A stretch of 64,000 nucleotides of DNA, taken from assembly GCF_041146395.1 (NCBI RefSeq), contig NC_090989.1, positions 239,248,843-239,312,842 on the forward strand, written 5' to 3'. The notes beneath the pieces were generated by a model. The model made no database searches, was not told the origin of the DNA, and saw nothing but the letters and a program-made list of their open reading frames with translations. The position numbers and the translations under genes were made by a program. The first letter of the stretch is position 1. Each line of letters begins with the position of its first letter. The stretch comes from Eulemur rufifrons. Lineage: Eukaryota; Chordata; Mammalia; Primates; Lemuridae. Of the stretch, positions 1 through 12,899 are shown piece by piece.

Positions 1-1285
1 TGAAACTGTAAAATACCTATTTCAAAAAACATAGGAGAAAACCTCTTGATATTGGTCTTGGCAATATTTTTTGGGATATGACCCCAAAAGCACAGGCAAT
101 AAAAGCAAAATTAAAAAGTAGGACTACGTTAAACTAAAAAGCTGCTGCAGAGCAAAAAAAAAAAAAAAAAAAAAAAAAAATAACAATCAACAAAATGGAA
201 CGAGAGAAAGTATTTGCAAACCATGTATCTGATAAGGGGTCAATATACAAAATCTATAGAGAACTCATACGACTCAGTTGCAAAAACCCAAATAACCCAG
301 TTGAAATATGGGCAAAGGACTGAAATAAACATTTCTCCAAAGAAGACATACAAATAGCCAACAGGCATATGAAAATATGCTCAATATTTCTAATCTCAGG
401 GGAAATACAAATCAAAGCCACAGTGAAATATCACCTCATATCTTTTAGGATGGCTGTTATCAAAAATACAAGAGATAAGTGTTAACAAGGGTGCAAAAAC
501 CAGAGAACCCTTGTGCACTGTTGGTGGGAATGTAAATTGGTACAGCCATTGTGGAAAACCATATAGAAGTTCTAAAAATTAAAAATATAACTACCATATG
601 ATCCAGCAATCCAACTTCTGGGCATATATCCAAAGAAAATGCAAACAGTGTCTCAGAGGGACATCCATATTTACTGCAGCATTATTTACAATAGCCAAGA
701 TATGGACACAACCTAAGTGTCCATGGATGGATGAATGGACAAAGAAATTGTGGTATATATACACAATGAAATGTTTTTTAGCCTTTAAAAAGAAGGAAAT
801 TCTGTCATTTGTGACAACACAGATGAACCTGGAGGACATTATGCTAAGTGAAATAAACCAAACACAGAAAGACAATTACTGTATGGTCTTTACTTACATG
901 TGGAGTATCAAAAATGTCAAACTCAAGGCACCAGAGTAGAACAGTGATTGCCAAGGGATGGGTGGGGAAAAATGTGGGGAAAAGGAGAGATATTTGTCAA
1001 AGGCTACAAATTTTTGGTGATACAATGAGCAAGTTCTGGGTCTCTAATGATAACATGGTGACTGTAGTTAATACTATATGGTTCACTTAAAATTTGCTAA
1101 GAAAGTAGATCTTAAGTGTCCTCACCAAACACACACACGCAAATATTGTAACTAAGTATAATGATAAATGCCTTAATTAATTTGATTGTGATAATCATTT
1201 TACAACTTACATGTATATCAAATCTCATGTTGTATGCCTTGAATATATACAATTTTTATGTGTCAATTATACCCCAATAAAATTT
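1..1285 (+). mobile_element. Old L1 (L1MA/L1MB-like) 3' end
   Basis: This is the end of ORF2 plus the 3' UTR of a decayed LINE-1 that continues upstream of the window. Recognisable ORF2 phrases include 'gcaacaatagccaagatatgg'-type text near 690-715 and 'aacacagatgaacctggagg' near 820. The 3' UTR closes with 'ccccaataaaa' near 1270, the usual L1M polyadenylation region. Many stops interrupt the frame. An internal A run at about 153-180 lies inside ORF2 and is not the element tail. It is not expected to be active. Confidence 0.85.
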
Positions 1286-1529
1286 CTTATGTGTAGCCAG
1301 GGTTTGGCTGAAAGCCTGTTAAAAGGCCTTTATTGCCATTTTTACCAGACTGATTACTTCAACACCCAACCTGGTCAGTCCATCACCGCCTTCCCTTACA
1401 CCTATACCCCAGGCCTAGGTGAAGCAATTCTCTTCTGCAGAAGCAACAATTCCATCAAATATCAAAACAGCTTGCTTTCTTCTTCTTTTTTTTTTTTTTT
1501 TCAAAATCTTCACAAAGATTGGGGATTTA

Positions 1530-1645
1530 CCAGTTTCCCCTGTTAGAAGGTAAACTTCCTGAGAACAAACGCCAGGTCTGAATTTTTTCCGAATCTCAGT
1601 GCCTGGAGAACAGGATCTAGCCAGCCTTTGAAGGAATGAGTAGAG
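1530..1645 (+). repeat. L2 3' end fragment
   Basis: The stretch reads 'gttagaaggtaaacttcctg ... ccaggtctg ... cagtgcctggagaacaggatctag ... aaggaatgag', matching the order of phrases at the L2 3' end (gene-neutral ancient CR1-clade LINE). Upstream 1286-1529 holds a poly-T run (about 1485-1501) and otherwise nothing I recognise. Confidence 0.55.
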
Positions 1646-1692
1646 CTGCTTTGTTTGCTGGGATGCCGAGCATAGCATAGGGCAGATCTTGC

Positions 1693-1877
1693 CCTGCCAC
1701 TTACCAGCCCTGGACACTGGACAGGGTATGTAGCCTCTCTGAGCCTCTATTTCCTTTTTTGTAAATGGGACACCTCCCAGGGTAATTGTGAGGTTTAGAA
1801 GAGATGATCAGTGTAAAGTACTTCTCACAATGCAAAGCGTGTGTCAAGTCATTTGGTGAATGCTGGCTATTTTTATG
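1693..1877 (+). repeat. MIR SINE
   Basis: Contains 'tgccacttaccagccctgg', 'cctctctgagcctctatttcc', 'gtaaatggga' and 'tgtaaagtacttctcacaat', the ordered core and 3' blocks of MIR (tRNA-derived ancient SINE). Confidence 0.75.
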
Positions 1878-2042
1878 TCATGCTGATTTGCACTGGTGAG
1901 TTCACTGCATGTTCTTCCATATTATCCTTGCCAGACTAGGTCATAGTTAATCCATACCTAGCAGTTCATTTTAGACACTGGCCCAAAAATATGCTTTATG
2001 GATGGATACTTTGTTTTTATTTTATTATTCTTGAGCTCTTAG

Positions 2043-2243
2043 AGTAATGGTTCTCAAAATGTGGTCCCTATCTGATCCGGCAACATCAGCATCACCTGGA
2101 AACTTGTTAGAAATGCAAATTCTTGGGCACCACACCAGACCTACTGAGCCAAAAACTCAGAATGAGTCCCAGCAACCCATATTTCCATAAGCCCTTCAGG
2201 TGATCTGGGTATATACTGAAGTTTATATCCATACCACCAGTTT
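2043..2243 (+). mobile_element. MER5A-like hAT-Charlie MITE
   Basis: Begins 'agtaatggttctcaaaatgt' and contains 'catcagcatcacctggaaac', 'gttagaaatgcaaattcttg' and 'cccagcaacccatatttcc', then 'aggtgatctgggtatatact', all in MER5A order. It is a non-autonomous hAT element; its right terminal repeat is badly eroded. Confidence 0.85.
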
Positions 2244-2539
2244 GTTTTTACAAACTACTGGTTTAGGAAAATCACCATTTCAAAAACATTTTTAGCAGCC
2301 TGTTACACATTCCTAAGTCTGTCTGAACCACTGGTTCCTGACCAAGGGAGAGAAAGATGACGTTTCCTCCTTACAGTGGAAGATCTACAATGGGCATATG
2401 TGATGTGAAAAAGTGCCCCAGAGATTCTGATATCCCCTTCAGAGGGTATGTTCCCTGTAGTTGAGAATATATGTTTTTTAATTTGGTTTTAGACCATAAT
2501 TTTGGAAGTGATTCAGATTAAGCCAAACTTTATTTAAAA

Positions 2540-2720
2540 GATATTATATGCCAAGCTGTATACTGAGTATTTTATAGATATAATTTTATGTAATGCATAT
2601 GTCCATAATTTTATTATTGATACCTTACAAATAAAGAAACTGAGGATCAGAGAATGTAAGCAAATGTGCCTTTGATAACACAACTAACACTGATAGAGCT
2701 GGGACTTAAACTTGCTAAAT
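2540..2720 (-). repeat. MIR SINE, antisense
   Basis: Reads 'aaagaaactgaggatcagag' and 'gataacacaactaacactgatagagc' (in parts), which is the reverse complement of the MIR core and 5' section. Divergent copy. Confidence 0.6.
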
Positions 2721-2816
2721 CACTTAGAAATTTCTCTTTCCATTATATTTATATGTTCCATTTTATGTGGCTTCAGTCTACCAGTCTTTGGGATGGATTA
2801 AATATAAGACAATCTT

Positions 2817-2873
2817 AATTTAATTATCCTATTATCAGTAATTACAAATTTAATTATCCTATTATCAGTAATT
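2817..2873. repeat. 27-bp direct tandem duplication
   Basis: Two identical copies of a 27-bp AT-rich unit (2817-2843 and 2847-2873; the core reads 'taattatcctattatcag') lie at 30-bp spacing. No larger array surrounds them. Confidence 0.85.
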
Positions 2874-3164
2874 TCACTATTATGAATAATAGTAATAATA
2901 TTTCTCCAATTTTAAAATCAAGGCAGAAGAAGAGGGAGTTTCCAGTTCTGGTAATGGCTGACTCTCCCCAGATAACTATATAAAATCTCAAGAAATATAA
3001 AAAATAAAATGTTGAAGACTGTAAAGAGAAACAAAAGCTGGCAGAAACTGGAAGGGATTTGATCTTTTAAAAAAGAGTACCACATTTATTGAGATCTACA
3101 TCTATACATTTCACACAGGAGAACAACTATTAAAATGGCAGCTGAGTTCTCACCAGAGTGAAGT

Positions 3165-3738
3165 CTGTGGTTGGCAGAATAATGTGCTTCTACCCCAAAT
3201 GTCCATGTCCTAATCACCTGAACCTGTGAATATGTTACTTTGCATGACAAAATGTACTTTGCAGATGTGATTCGGGGTATGGGCCTGGAGAAGGCAGCAT
3301 TATCCTGGGTTTTCCAGGTGGGCCCAGCTGGAGTCAGAGAAGAGAGATTTGAAGTGTGATAGGACCTGAACTACTGTTGCTGGCTTTGAAGGTAGAGGAC
3401 GGGGACCACAAGCCAAAAGGAATGAGGTAGCCTCTATAGGGTGAGAATAGCCCTTAACTGACAGCAAGGAAACTGGACCTTCATCCTGCAACTGCAAGGG
3501 ACTGAATTTTGCTAACAGCCGGAATGAACACGCAGATTCTCTGCTAGAGCCTCCAGACAGAGTGAATCTCTGCCAATGCCTTGATTTTGGTCTTGTGAGT
3601 TGCTAAGAAGAGGAACAGTTAAACCATGCTATACCTGAACTTCTGACCTACAGAACTGTGAGATAATAAATTTGTGTTGTTTTAAGCCACTAAGTTTGTG
3701 GTAATTTGTTATGGCAGCATTAGAAAACTGATGCTGAA
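3165..3738 (+). mobile_element. MLT1C/D-like solo LTR (ERVL-MaLR)
   Basis: Contains 'ctaatcacctgaacctgtga'-type text, 'tactttgcagatgtgattc', 'cttctgacctacagaactgt', 'gataataaatttgtgttgtt' and 'aagccactaagtttgtggta', in the order found in MLT1 LTRs. The 3' end 'agaaaactgatgct' corresponds to the LTR terminus. No internal retroviral sequence adjoins it, so it is a solo LTR. Confidence 0.85.
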
Positions 3739-3744
3739 CAAAAT

Positions 3745-4197
3745 GTGTCAATATCTTTAGAGTCTTGAAAGAAAAACAAGTCCACATATAGTTATACGTC
3801 CAACAAAAACATCCTTCATAAATGAAAGGGAAATAAACACATTTTCAGATCAATGAAAGCTGAGGGAATTTGATACCAGCAGAACTACACTACAAGAAAC
3901 GCTAAAAGCATTCTTCAAGACGAATGATATGACACCACATGGAATTCCACATCTAGCAGAAGAAATGAAGAACACCAGAAATGGTAAATAAGAGAGTAAA
4001 TATGAAAGACTGTTTTCTAAATTTCTTTACAAATAACTGATGTTTAATGCAAAATTTCAACATTGTATTATGAGGTTTATAAATAGGTGAAAAATAATGA
4101 ACACAAAGGATGGGAGAGATTAATGGAATTATATAGTTGCAAAATATTTCTATATCATGTGAAATGACATGGTATTCTAAATAGACTATTACAAGTT

Positions 4198-4229
<32 letters not shown>

Positions 4230-7200
4230 ATTGTAATCTCTGAAGGCATTTGAGAAGATATAGCTAAAAAACCTTTAGAAAAATTAAATGGAATATTTTA
4301 AAAAATATGTATCCAAAAGAAGACAAGAAGAGAGGACAGGAATATAAAACAGAGATGGGACAAATAGAAAACAAAAAATAAAATAGTAGATATACATACA
4401 AATGTATAATACATATAAATGGATAATTACGTATAAATGGATAATTACATTAAATGTTAATTGACTAAATTCAGGTTTATAGAATGAATAAAAAGTAACA
4501 CTAAATTTTATGTTGTCTGCAAGAGACATACTTATATAAAGACACAGTTAAGTTTTATGGAAAAGGATGGAAAAAGATATGGCATGCAATCAGTAAGCAT
4601 AAGAAAGTTGGTTTGGCTCTCTTAAAGTCATACTAGATAAACTTCAAGACAAGAAGTATTGCCAGAGATAAAAATAATTTGTAATGATAAAAGAGTTAAT
4701 AATAAGACAAAAGTATCATAAATGTGTATGAACCTGATAACAAAGCTTAATAATATATAAAGCAAAATCTGACACACCAAAAGGAGAAATAGGTAAATCT
4801 ATACACACGATTAAAGATTTTAAAACTCCCCTCTTGGAGTTTGACAGAACAAGTAGACAAAAAAAAAAAAAATCAGCAGGGATATATAAGATTTGATTGA
4901 CACTATCAATCAACTTGATCTGATTAGGATTTATAAAGTATACAGCCAACAACCTCAAAATACACATTCTTTTCAAGTGCAGACAGAATATTTACCAAGA
5001 TAAATCATATTCTAGGTGAAAAAAAAGTCTCAATTAATTTCAAAAGATTAAAATGTTACACAATATCCTTTCTGGTGACTATGGAACTAAATTAGAAATC
5101 AATAATAATATATCTAGAAAAATCATTAAATACCTGAAAATCAAACATACTTCTAAAAAAATCTATAAGTCAGAGAAGACATCAATAAGGAAATTAAAAA
5201 ATATTTCAAACCCAAACTATGCTGAAAAAAAAAAATCAGTATTTGCGGTGATGCAGCTAAGGTAATGCTTAGAGAGAAATTTATAGATTTATATTATTAT
5301 ATTAAAGAACAAGAAAGCTTTAAAATCAATCAACTAAATTCCCCTTTAAGATTCTAAAAGAGAAGAATAAATTAAACCCCAAATAAGTAGATAGGAGGAA
5401 ATTATAAAACTAAAGGCCAAAATTAATGATATAGAAAAAATAAAGACAACATCTAATTTTTTGAAAAGAATAATGATTTTATTAAACCCCTAATAGTACT
5501 AATGAAGGGAATAAGAGCAGACAAAACACAAATTATCGATGCCAGGAATAAAAGACAGGCCATTATTATAGAGCCTACAGATAGTAAAAGGATAAAAGAG
5601 AATATTATCAACAACTTTATGCCAGTAAATTCAGCAACCTAGAGGAAAGGCATAAATTAATGCAACTTTCAAATTTCACAAGAAGAAATAGAATAAATAA
5701 AAAATCTTAATAGCTTTATTTCTATTAATATTTCTCCTACAAAATAAACTCCAGGCCTATTTCTTTTCATTAGTGGGTTCTGTCAAGCATTTAAGGAAGA
5801 AATAATAACAATCTTACATAAAATCTTTCAAAAAACAGAGGAGAGAATACTTTTCAATTTGTTTTGAGACCAGACCATTATAATCTTATACCAAAGCCTA
5901 AGAAAAAAGATGTTACAAGAAAAAGATAGTACAGATGAGTATGTCTCATAAATGTTGATGTAAAATTCTCTTAACAATGTATTAGCAAATCAAATCCAGT
6001 AATATACAAAAAAGATAAATACAGTGTTAGCAGGCAGATTTGTCCTGGGAAAGTAAAGTTGGTTTGACATTTGAAAATCAATCAATGCAATATGCCATAA
6101 TAACAGAAAAAAAGGAAAACTATATAATCAGCTCAATGGAGTCATACAAAGCATTTGACAAAATAAAACACTCATCTATGATTAAAAACTTTTAGCAAAT
6201 TAGGAAAAAAAGGAGCTTCCTTAATCTGTTAACGGGTATCTATAAGAAACCTAAAATTAGTATTATAGTTAATGGTTAAATAGCAAATACTTTTCTGCTT
6301 AGATTAGGAACAAGTCAAGGATGTTTGCACCTCTGTGCAATATTTTAATGTGTGACCCAGTTGGTACAATAAGAAAAGAAAAAAAATGCACAAAAATTGG
6401 AAAGAAAGAAATAAAACTCTTTTTGTTAACAGACAATATGTTTTTTTCATTCTAAATTATCTACAATACACTTATTATAACCAATGAGTGAATTTAACAA
6501 GATAATAGCATCCTATATACAAAAATCAGTTGTATTTCTATATACTAGTAACAATTTGAGATTGAAATAAAAAAATAATACTTTTTATAACATTAAACAT
6601 GAAAACATGACGGAGGCATTTAACAAAATATATGCAAAACCTGTATGCTTAAAACCGCAAGGTACCGCTCAGAGAAATTAAATAGGCCTAAGTAAACGGA
6701 AAGATTTGCCATGTAGGTGTGTTGGAAGCTCAGTATTGTTAAAGATGCCAATTCTCCCCAAACTGATTTATAGTTTCAATGTAATACCATTTAAAATTGC
6801 AGCAGACTCTTTGTAGATATTGGCAGGCTGATTTTCAAATCTATATAAAATGCAAAGGGCTCAAGACTTTTGAAAAGAAGGACGAGATTAAATATGACTT
6901 ACACTACGTGATTTCAAGACTTAAAATAAGGCTACAGTAATAAGACAGTGCAGTGTGGTACTGGTGTAAGAAAAAGCAAAATAGAGGAATGAAATAGAAC
7001 TGAGATCAGAAATAAACCTGTACATGTATTTTCTTTTTACAAAATTGCCAAATTAATACAATGGGGAAAGGAAAGTCTTTTTAATAGGTATACTAGGAAA
7101 AAAACTGGATAAACATATGGGAAAAAAGTGAACTTTGATCACTACTTCACATTGCACATGCAATTAATTCAAAATGAATAATAGACCTAAACTTCAAAGC

Positions 7201-8010
7201 AAAAATATCAAACTTTTAGCAAAAGCATAGGAGAAAATCTTTAGCATTATGGACTAGGATAGGCAAAGATTTCTTGAGATATAAACAGTATTAAACATAA
7301 AAGGAAAGAAGGAAGCTATATTTCATCAAAATTTTACATTTATTTTCATCAAAAGATACCATTAAGAAAGTGTAAAAGCAAGCCACATACTAGGAGGAAA
7401 TATTTGCAATACATATTTGATGAAAGACTTGTATCTAAAATGTATAGAGAACTCCTACATATCAATAATAAGGAGGCAATTCAGTTTTTCATATGGGCAA
7501 AAAAACTTAAGCACTTCACGGAGGAAGATACAAGAAGGGCAATAAATATGTAAATAAAGTTATCAGTATCATTATCAGGGAAATGCAAATTACAAACACA
7601 ATTCAATATACACACACAGTGGAATGGATATAATGAAAGACTGACAACACCAACTGTTGGCAAGAATGCATTTGCTTTGGAAAAAGTTTGACTATTTATT
7701 ATAAAGTCACACGCACACCTACCTTATGACCCAGTGACTCTACTTCTGTATATTTACGTAAGAGAAATGAAAACATAATATCCACAAAAAGACATGCATA
7801 GGAGTGTTCATACCGGCTTTATTCAAGCTAGCTTAATGTTGGAATCACCCCAAATGTCCATCAACAGTAGGATGAGTAACGAAATATATTTATACTATGC
7901 AATGTGACTTAGCAATTAAAAAAAATCATCATTGCATACATAATTCATATGGATGAATCTGAAACATGATATTGAATGAAAGAAGTCAGACACAAAATAG
8001 TATACATACT
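3745..8010 (+). mobile_element. Decayed L1M, first part (continues at 10886)
   Basis: Long ancient LINE-1 in sense orientation, from the ORF1/ORF2 intergenic region through ORF2. Landmarks are 'gctgagggaatttgatacca' near 3862, 'aaggatggaaaaagatatgg' near 4563 (endonuclease region) and 'cagggaaatgcaaattacaa' near 7577 (C-terminal region). Only short open frames survive, so ORF2 is dead throughout. A (GT)n run interrupts it at about 4203-4230. The 3' UTR resumes after the LTR/L1 insertion that occupies about 8012-10885. Confidence 0.8.
4202..4231. repeat. (GT)n microsatellite
   Basis: Uninterrupted GT dinucleotide run inside the old L1M. Confidence 0.95.
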
Positions 8011-8011
8011 A

Positions 8012-8064
8012 TTTTCTTAGTCCTTTGTACTATGATAACAAAATACTACAGACTGGGTACTTTA
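8012..8064 (-). mobile_element. MLT1A-like LTR, antisense, left part
   Basis: 'ttttcttagtcctttgtact' then 'atgataacaaaatactacag' matches the reverse complement of the MLT1A/A0 LTR 3' end. The LTR is split here and continues at 10548-10885. The last bases (8049-8064) are one copy of the target duplication of the L1 inserted into it. Confidence 0.8.
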
Positions 8065-8787
8065 TTTATCATATTTATTTTTTGTTTAATTTTGGCATAT
8101 TATAGGGGTACAAATGTTTAGGTTACATATATTGCCTTTGACCCATCCAAGTCAGAGCTTCAAGAGTGTCCATCCCCCAGACAGTGTGCACCATGCCCGT
8201 TAGCTGTGAATATACTCATCCCCTTCTCTCCTCTCCCACCTGCCTGACACCTGATGAATGTTATTACTGTATGCACACATAAGTGTTGATCAGTTAATAC
8301 CAATTTGATGGTGAGTACACATGGTAACTGTTTTTCCATTCCTGAGATACGTTGCTTAGTAGAATGGGCTCCAGCTCTACCCAGGATAATACAAGAGGTG
8401 CTAGATCACCATTGCTTTTTCTGGCTGAGTAGAGCTCTATGGTATACGTATACTACATTTTGTTAATCCAATCATGTATTGATGGGTATTTGGGTTGTTT
8501 CCACATCTTTGCAATTGTGAATAATGCTGCTATAAACATTCTCATGCAGATTTCTTTTTTATAGAATGTCTTTTTTTTTTTTCCTTTGGGTAGATGCCCA
8601 GTAATGGGATTGCTGGATCAAATGGTAGTTCTACTTGTAGCTCTTCGAGGTATCTCCATATTACTTTCCACAGAAGTTGTACTAGTTTGCAGTCCCACCA
8701 GCAGTGTATGAGTGTTCCAATCTCTCTGCATCCACACCAACATTTATTTTTTGGGACTTTTTAATAAAGGCCATTCTCACTGGTGGT
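8065..8787 (-). mobile_element. Strepsirrhine-type L1 3' segment, antisense
   Basis: Read on the minus strand this is the ORF2 C-terminal end, starting near the 'gagaatggcctttatt' phrase, followed by the 3' UTR and a degraded A-rich tail at 8065-8085. It directly abuts the left copy of a 16-bp target-site duplication (8049-8064). With the ORF2 segment at 9294-10547 it forms one rearranged insertion. Confidence 0.8.
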
Positions 8788-8792
8788 CAGTG

Positions 8793-9293
8793 ATATCTAC
8801 CCAAAGGAACAAAAGTCATTCTATAATAAAGACATCTGCACTCGAATGTTTATGGCAGCACAATTTACTATAGCAAAACAACCTAAGTGCCTGTCAATCC
8901 ACGAGTGTATTAATAAAATGTGGTAAATGTATACAATGGAATACTACTCAACTATAAAAAATGATGGTGATCTAGCACCTCTTGTATTTTCCTGGATAGA
9001 TCTTGAGCCCATCCTCTGAAGTGAGGTATCACAGGAATGGAAGAATAGGTACCACATGTACTCACCATCAAACTGGCACTGACTGATCAACACTAAGGTG
9101 CTCACACAGTAGTAATATTCTTTGGGGGTAGGGGAGTTGGGGGTGGGTAAACTCACAACTAAGGGACATGGTGAGTGTTATAGGTGGGGGAACGGCACAT
9201 CTCAAATCATGGTTGGGATATGGCAAAGTCATAACATGTAACCAAAATGTTTGTACCCTCATAATTTCCTGAAATTAAAAAAAATAATAATAA
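8793..9293 (+). mobile_element. Strepsirrhine-type L1 3' end, sense
   Basis: From 'gatatctacccaaaggaac' through 'aaaatgatggtgatctagca' to a 3' UTR ending 'tcctgaaattaaaaaaaata'. It is a 5'-truncated L1 tail in the opposite orientation to 8065-8787 and duplicates part of the same L1 region. I see no clear target duplication of its own. Confidence 0.8.
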
Positions 9294-10547
9294 TCCATCA
9301 TGACCAACTGGGCTTCATCCCAGAGATGCAGGGATGGCTCAACCTGTGCAAATCCATAAATGTAATTCACCACATAAATAGAAGCAAAAGCAAAGACCAT
9401 ATGATCCTCTCAATAGATGCAGAAATGGCATTTGACAAAAGTCAGCCCCCTTTTATTATAAGAACACTTAACAAAATAGGCATAGATGAGACTTACCTAA
9501 AAATGATACAAGCCATATATGACAAACCCACAGCCAACAGCATACTAAACAGGGAAAAATTGAAAGCATTCCTGCTTAGAACTGTAACCAGACAAGATTG
9601 CCCTCTATCACCATTTCTATTCATCATAGTGCTGGAAGTCCTAGCCAGAGCAATCAGACAAGAGAAAGAAATCAAGGGCATCCAAATGGGGGCAGAAAAG
9701 ATCAAACTATCACTCTTTGCTGATGATATGATCTTATATCTGAAAAACTCCAAAGATTCTGCCATGAGACTACTGGAATTGATAAACAAATTTAGCAAAG
9801 TCTCAGGTTACAAAATCAACATACAGAAATCAGTAGCATTCCTATATGCCAACAACAGTCAAACTGAGAACAAAATCAAAGACTCAATACCCTTCACAAT
9901 TGCAACAGAGAAAATAAAATACCTAAGAATATATTTAACTAAGGAGGTAAAAGGCCTCTACAGGGAGAACTATGAAACACTGAGGAAGGAAATAGCAGAG
10001 GATGTAAACAGGTGGAAAACCATATCATTGCCATGGGTTGGCAGAAACAACACTGTTAAAATGTCTATACTGCCCAAAGTGATCTACAGATTCAAGGCAA
10101 TCCCTGTTATAGTACCAACATCATTTTTCACAGATCTAAATAAAATAATTCTGCACTTCGTATGGAACAAGAGAAGACTTCATACAGCAAAAGCAACCTT
10201 AAGCAAAAAGAACAAATGGGGAGGCATCAGTTTACCAGACTTCAAGCTACTCTACAAGGCTATGGTAACTAAAACAGCATGGTAATTGCATAGAAACAGA
10301 GACATAGACCAATGGAACAGAACTGAGAACCCAGATATAAAACCATCCTCATATAGCCATCTAATCTTTGACAAAGCAGACAAAGACATACACCGGGGAA
10401 AAGTATCCTTATTCAATAAATGGTGCTGGGAAAATTGGATAACCACACGGAGAAGACTGAAACAGGATATGCACCTTTCACCGCTCGCAAAAATCAACTC
10501 ACTGTGGATAACAGACTTAAACCTAAGGCATGAAACTATAAGAATTC
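9294..10547 (+). pseudogene. L1 ORF2 reverse transcriptase fragment
   Basis: This is a fragment of LINE-1 ORF2, the endonuclease/reverse transcriptase that copies L1 RNA at a nicked chromosomal target. An open frame runs from 9251 to a TAA at 10283-10285, and the same family sequence resumes in frame to 10547. Motif A is at about 9416 (DAEMAFDK, with the catalytic Asp) and motif C is FADD at 9716-9727, so both catalytic blocks survive. The fragment lacks the endonuclease and the far C-terminus, and ends abruptly at the target duplication with no A tail. The TAA stands where Tyr is usual (KTAW then stop, followed by HRNRDIDQWNR). The long open frame suggests a fairly young copy. It cannot encode a working enzyme. 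Confidence 0.9.
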
Positions 10548-10885
10548 CAGACTGGGTATTTTATAAAGAAGATAATTTATTTCTTACTGTTCTGGAGGCT
10601 GGGATGTCCAAGATCAAGGTGCTGGCATTTAATCTGGTAGTGACCTTCTTTCTATGGCCTCACATGGCATAAGGCAGAAGGACAAGCTAGAGCAAACTAG
10701 CTAGCTGCTACCCGAAGCCTCTTTTAAAAGGGTCTTAATCCCATCACAGAGGGAGCACCCCTCATAGCCTAATTACCTCTTAAAGTCCCCACCTCTTAAC
10801 ACTATCACATTGACAACCCCTGAATTTTGGAGGAGAATAAATTTCAATGTGAATTTTGGAGGGGACAAAACATTCAAACCATAGC
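10548..10885 (-). mobile_element. MLT1A-like LTR, antisense, right part
   Basis: Contains 'tctggaggctgggatgtcca', 'agatcaaggtgctggcattt', 'cctcacatggcataaggcag', 'taattacctcttaaagtccc' and 'cattcaaaccatagca', which is the reverse complement of MLT1A/A0. It joins to 8012-8064 once the L1 composite is removed. Bases 10548-10563 are the second target-duplication copy (one mismatch to 8049-8064). Confidence 0.85.
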
Positions 10886-11475
<590 letters not shown>

Positions 11476-11489
11476 AAAAATAAGCAGGA

Positions 11490-12575
11490 GTGAGGGGGAG
11501 GGAACAATTTGAGACTGGTTGCTAGACAAAAAAGACAGGTCACAGTATGCTAGTGTGCTTTGGATTTTACTAACTGTAGGAAAATATATTTTATTATACA
11601 TTTGACATTTAATATACATCATGCATCTTATATATTAATCATAAAATGATTTAGAAACATTAGAGTGTTAGCACATTCCTGCTGAGTAATGGATTTTCAC
11701 ACATTGGTCTTGCATGGTTCCACTCATCTCTTCCACCTTGGTAAGTGAATGCAGGCTATTGAAGCTGTTTTGCAAATCAGAGCTTCACTTTCCATATACT
11801 TGACCTCTTTATAGTATTTGATTATTTCTCAGAATGCATTTTTCCTAATGTGAAACTTTTTTATAAGAATGTCTCTAATATAGGGCTACGTGACATTATT
11901 TAAGTGAAATATGACCTGTTGCTTGCAATTGGATTTAAATGCAAAGTCAGTCTTGAACAAAAAGACCAGTTAAATATTTTTTTCAAGAGCCCTATTTTGG
12001 CTAATACAAAGGAAACAAAAGAACCAGCAAATTTATATATATGTTAGATCTGTTTAGCAAACAAGGAATGGTTATTTGGTTTGGAGTAGAGAGAAAACTT
12101 AGCAAATTTGATAAAAATTTCAAACTACCGATATTCTGCTTTTATTGAATTTCACCTTGGGTCATTTTTAGTTATATGTGGCTTCTTTCTAAAGAGCAGT
12201 GACACTCCTGTTTCTGTAATAACTGACTGGGCAAAAACTTGCTCTTCTGGTATTGCATTTTACAAAATCAACTGAAACACAAATGAAATCAGACTTACGG
12301 GTGTTTGGCACAATGTCATAGTATGGTTGTGTTATTCTTGACCTGAATGACCTATTCCAGAGGAATGGACTGAAGAGACCTGTTAATGGTCCCATGGTAG
12401 AGTCAGATCCCATGGCTATACTTTCTCCTTTTATTTTGGGAATTTAGAAGCTGACCTTCCAATTCAAAGCAGGGGAATTAAGGCTCTTTCCTTGACAGAA
12501 TTGAAAGTCAATCAGCTCATGTAAGCATTTTCCCTTTTTTATCTACAGAAAGTAACAGTATGTCAGAAATTTTCT
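11490..12575. other. Unassigned, apparently single-copy
   Basis: No repeat, splice-bounded open frame or RNA gene recognised. The short minus-strand open frame near 12189-12413 has no protein-like character. Confidence 0.4.
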
Positions 12576-12577
12576 TC

Positions 12578-12685
12578 CCCTTTTATAGATGCAGATACTA
12601 AGGAGCAAACCGGCAGATTAAAGGTTTTCAGAGCCGCAGAGTGAAGCAGAGATAGGCAACATTACACTTCAGGTTCCCAGTTCTT
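12578..12685 (-). repeat. MIR SINE fragment, antisense
   Basis: 'tagatgcagatactaaggag' followed by 'cagagtgaagcagag' resembles the reverse complement of the MIR core. Weak. Confidence 0.4.
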
Positions 12686-12899
12686 GTTTCAATAGTTTAA
12701 ATGTTTGCTTTGTTAGCCAAATGGATTATAGTCAGTTGATATGAATGCCTTTGGACCAATGTAAGAATGATGATAAAAGGTCCTGATTAAAAGATTAAAA
12801 TGGTACATTCTAAGTTCAAATAACTCAGAAGCAACACAACTAGGAAAAGAAATGTTGGAAGAAATATGACTTGCTTACCAGTCTAACCAAGTTGGCTTC

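Noticed and set aside
591..939. Open frames on both strands near 600-940
   Set aside because: They lie within the L1 ORF2 tail at 1-1285 and are remnants or shadows of it.
9493..9798. 101-codon minus-strand open frame
   Set aside because: Antisense shadow of the L1 reverse transcriptase frame.
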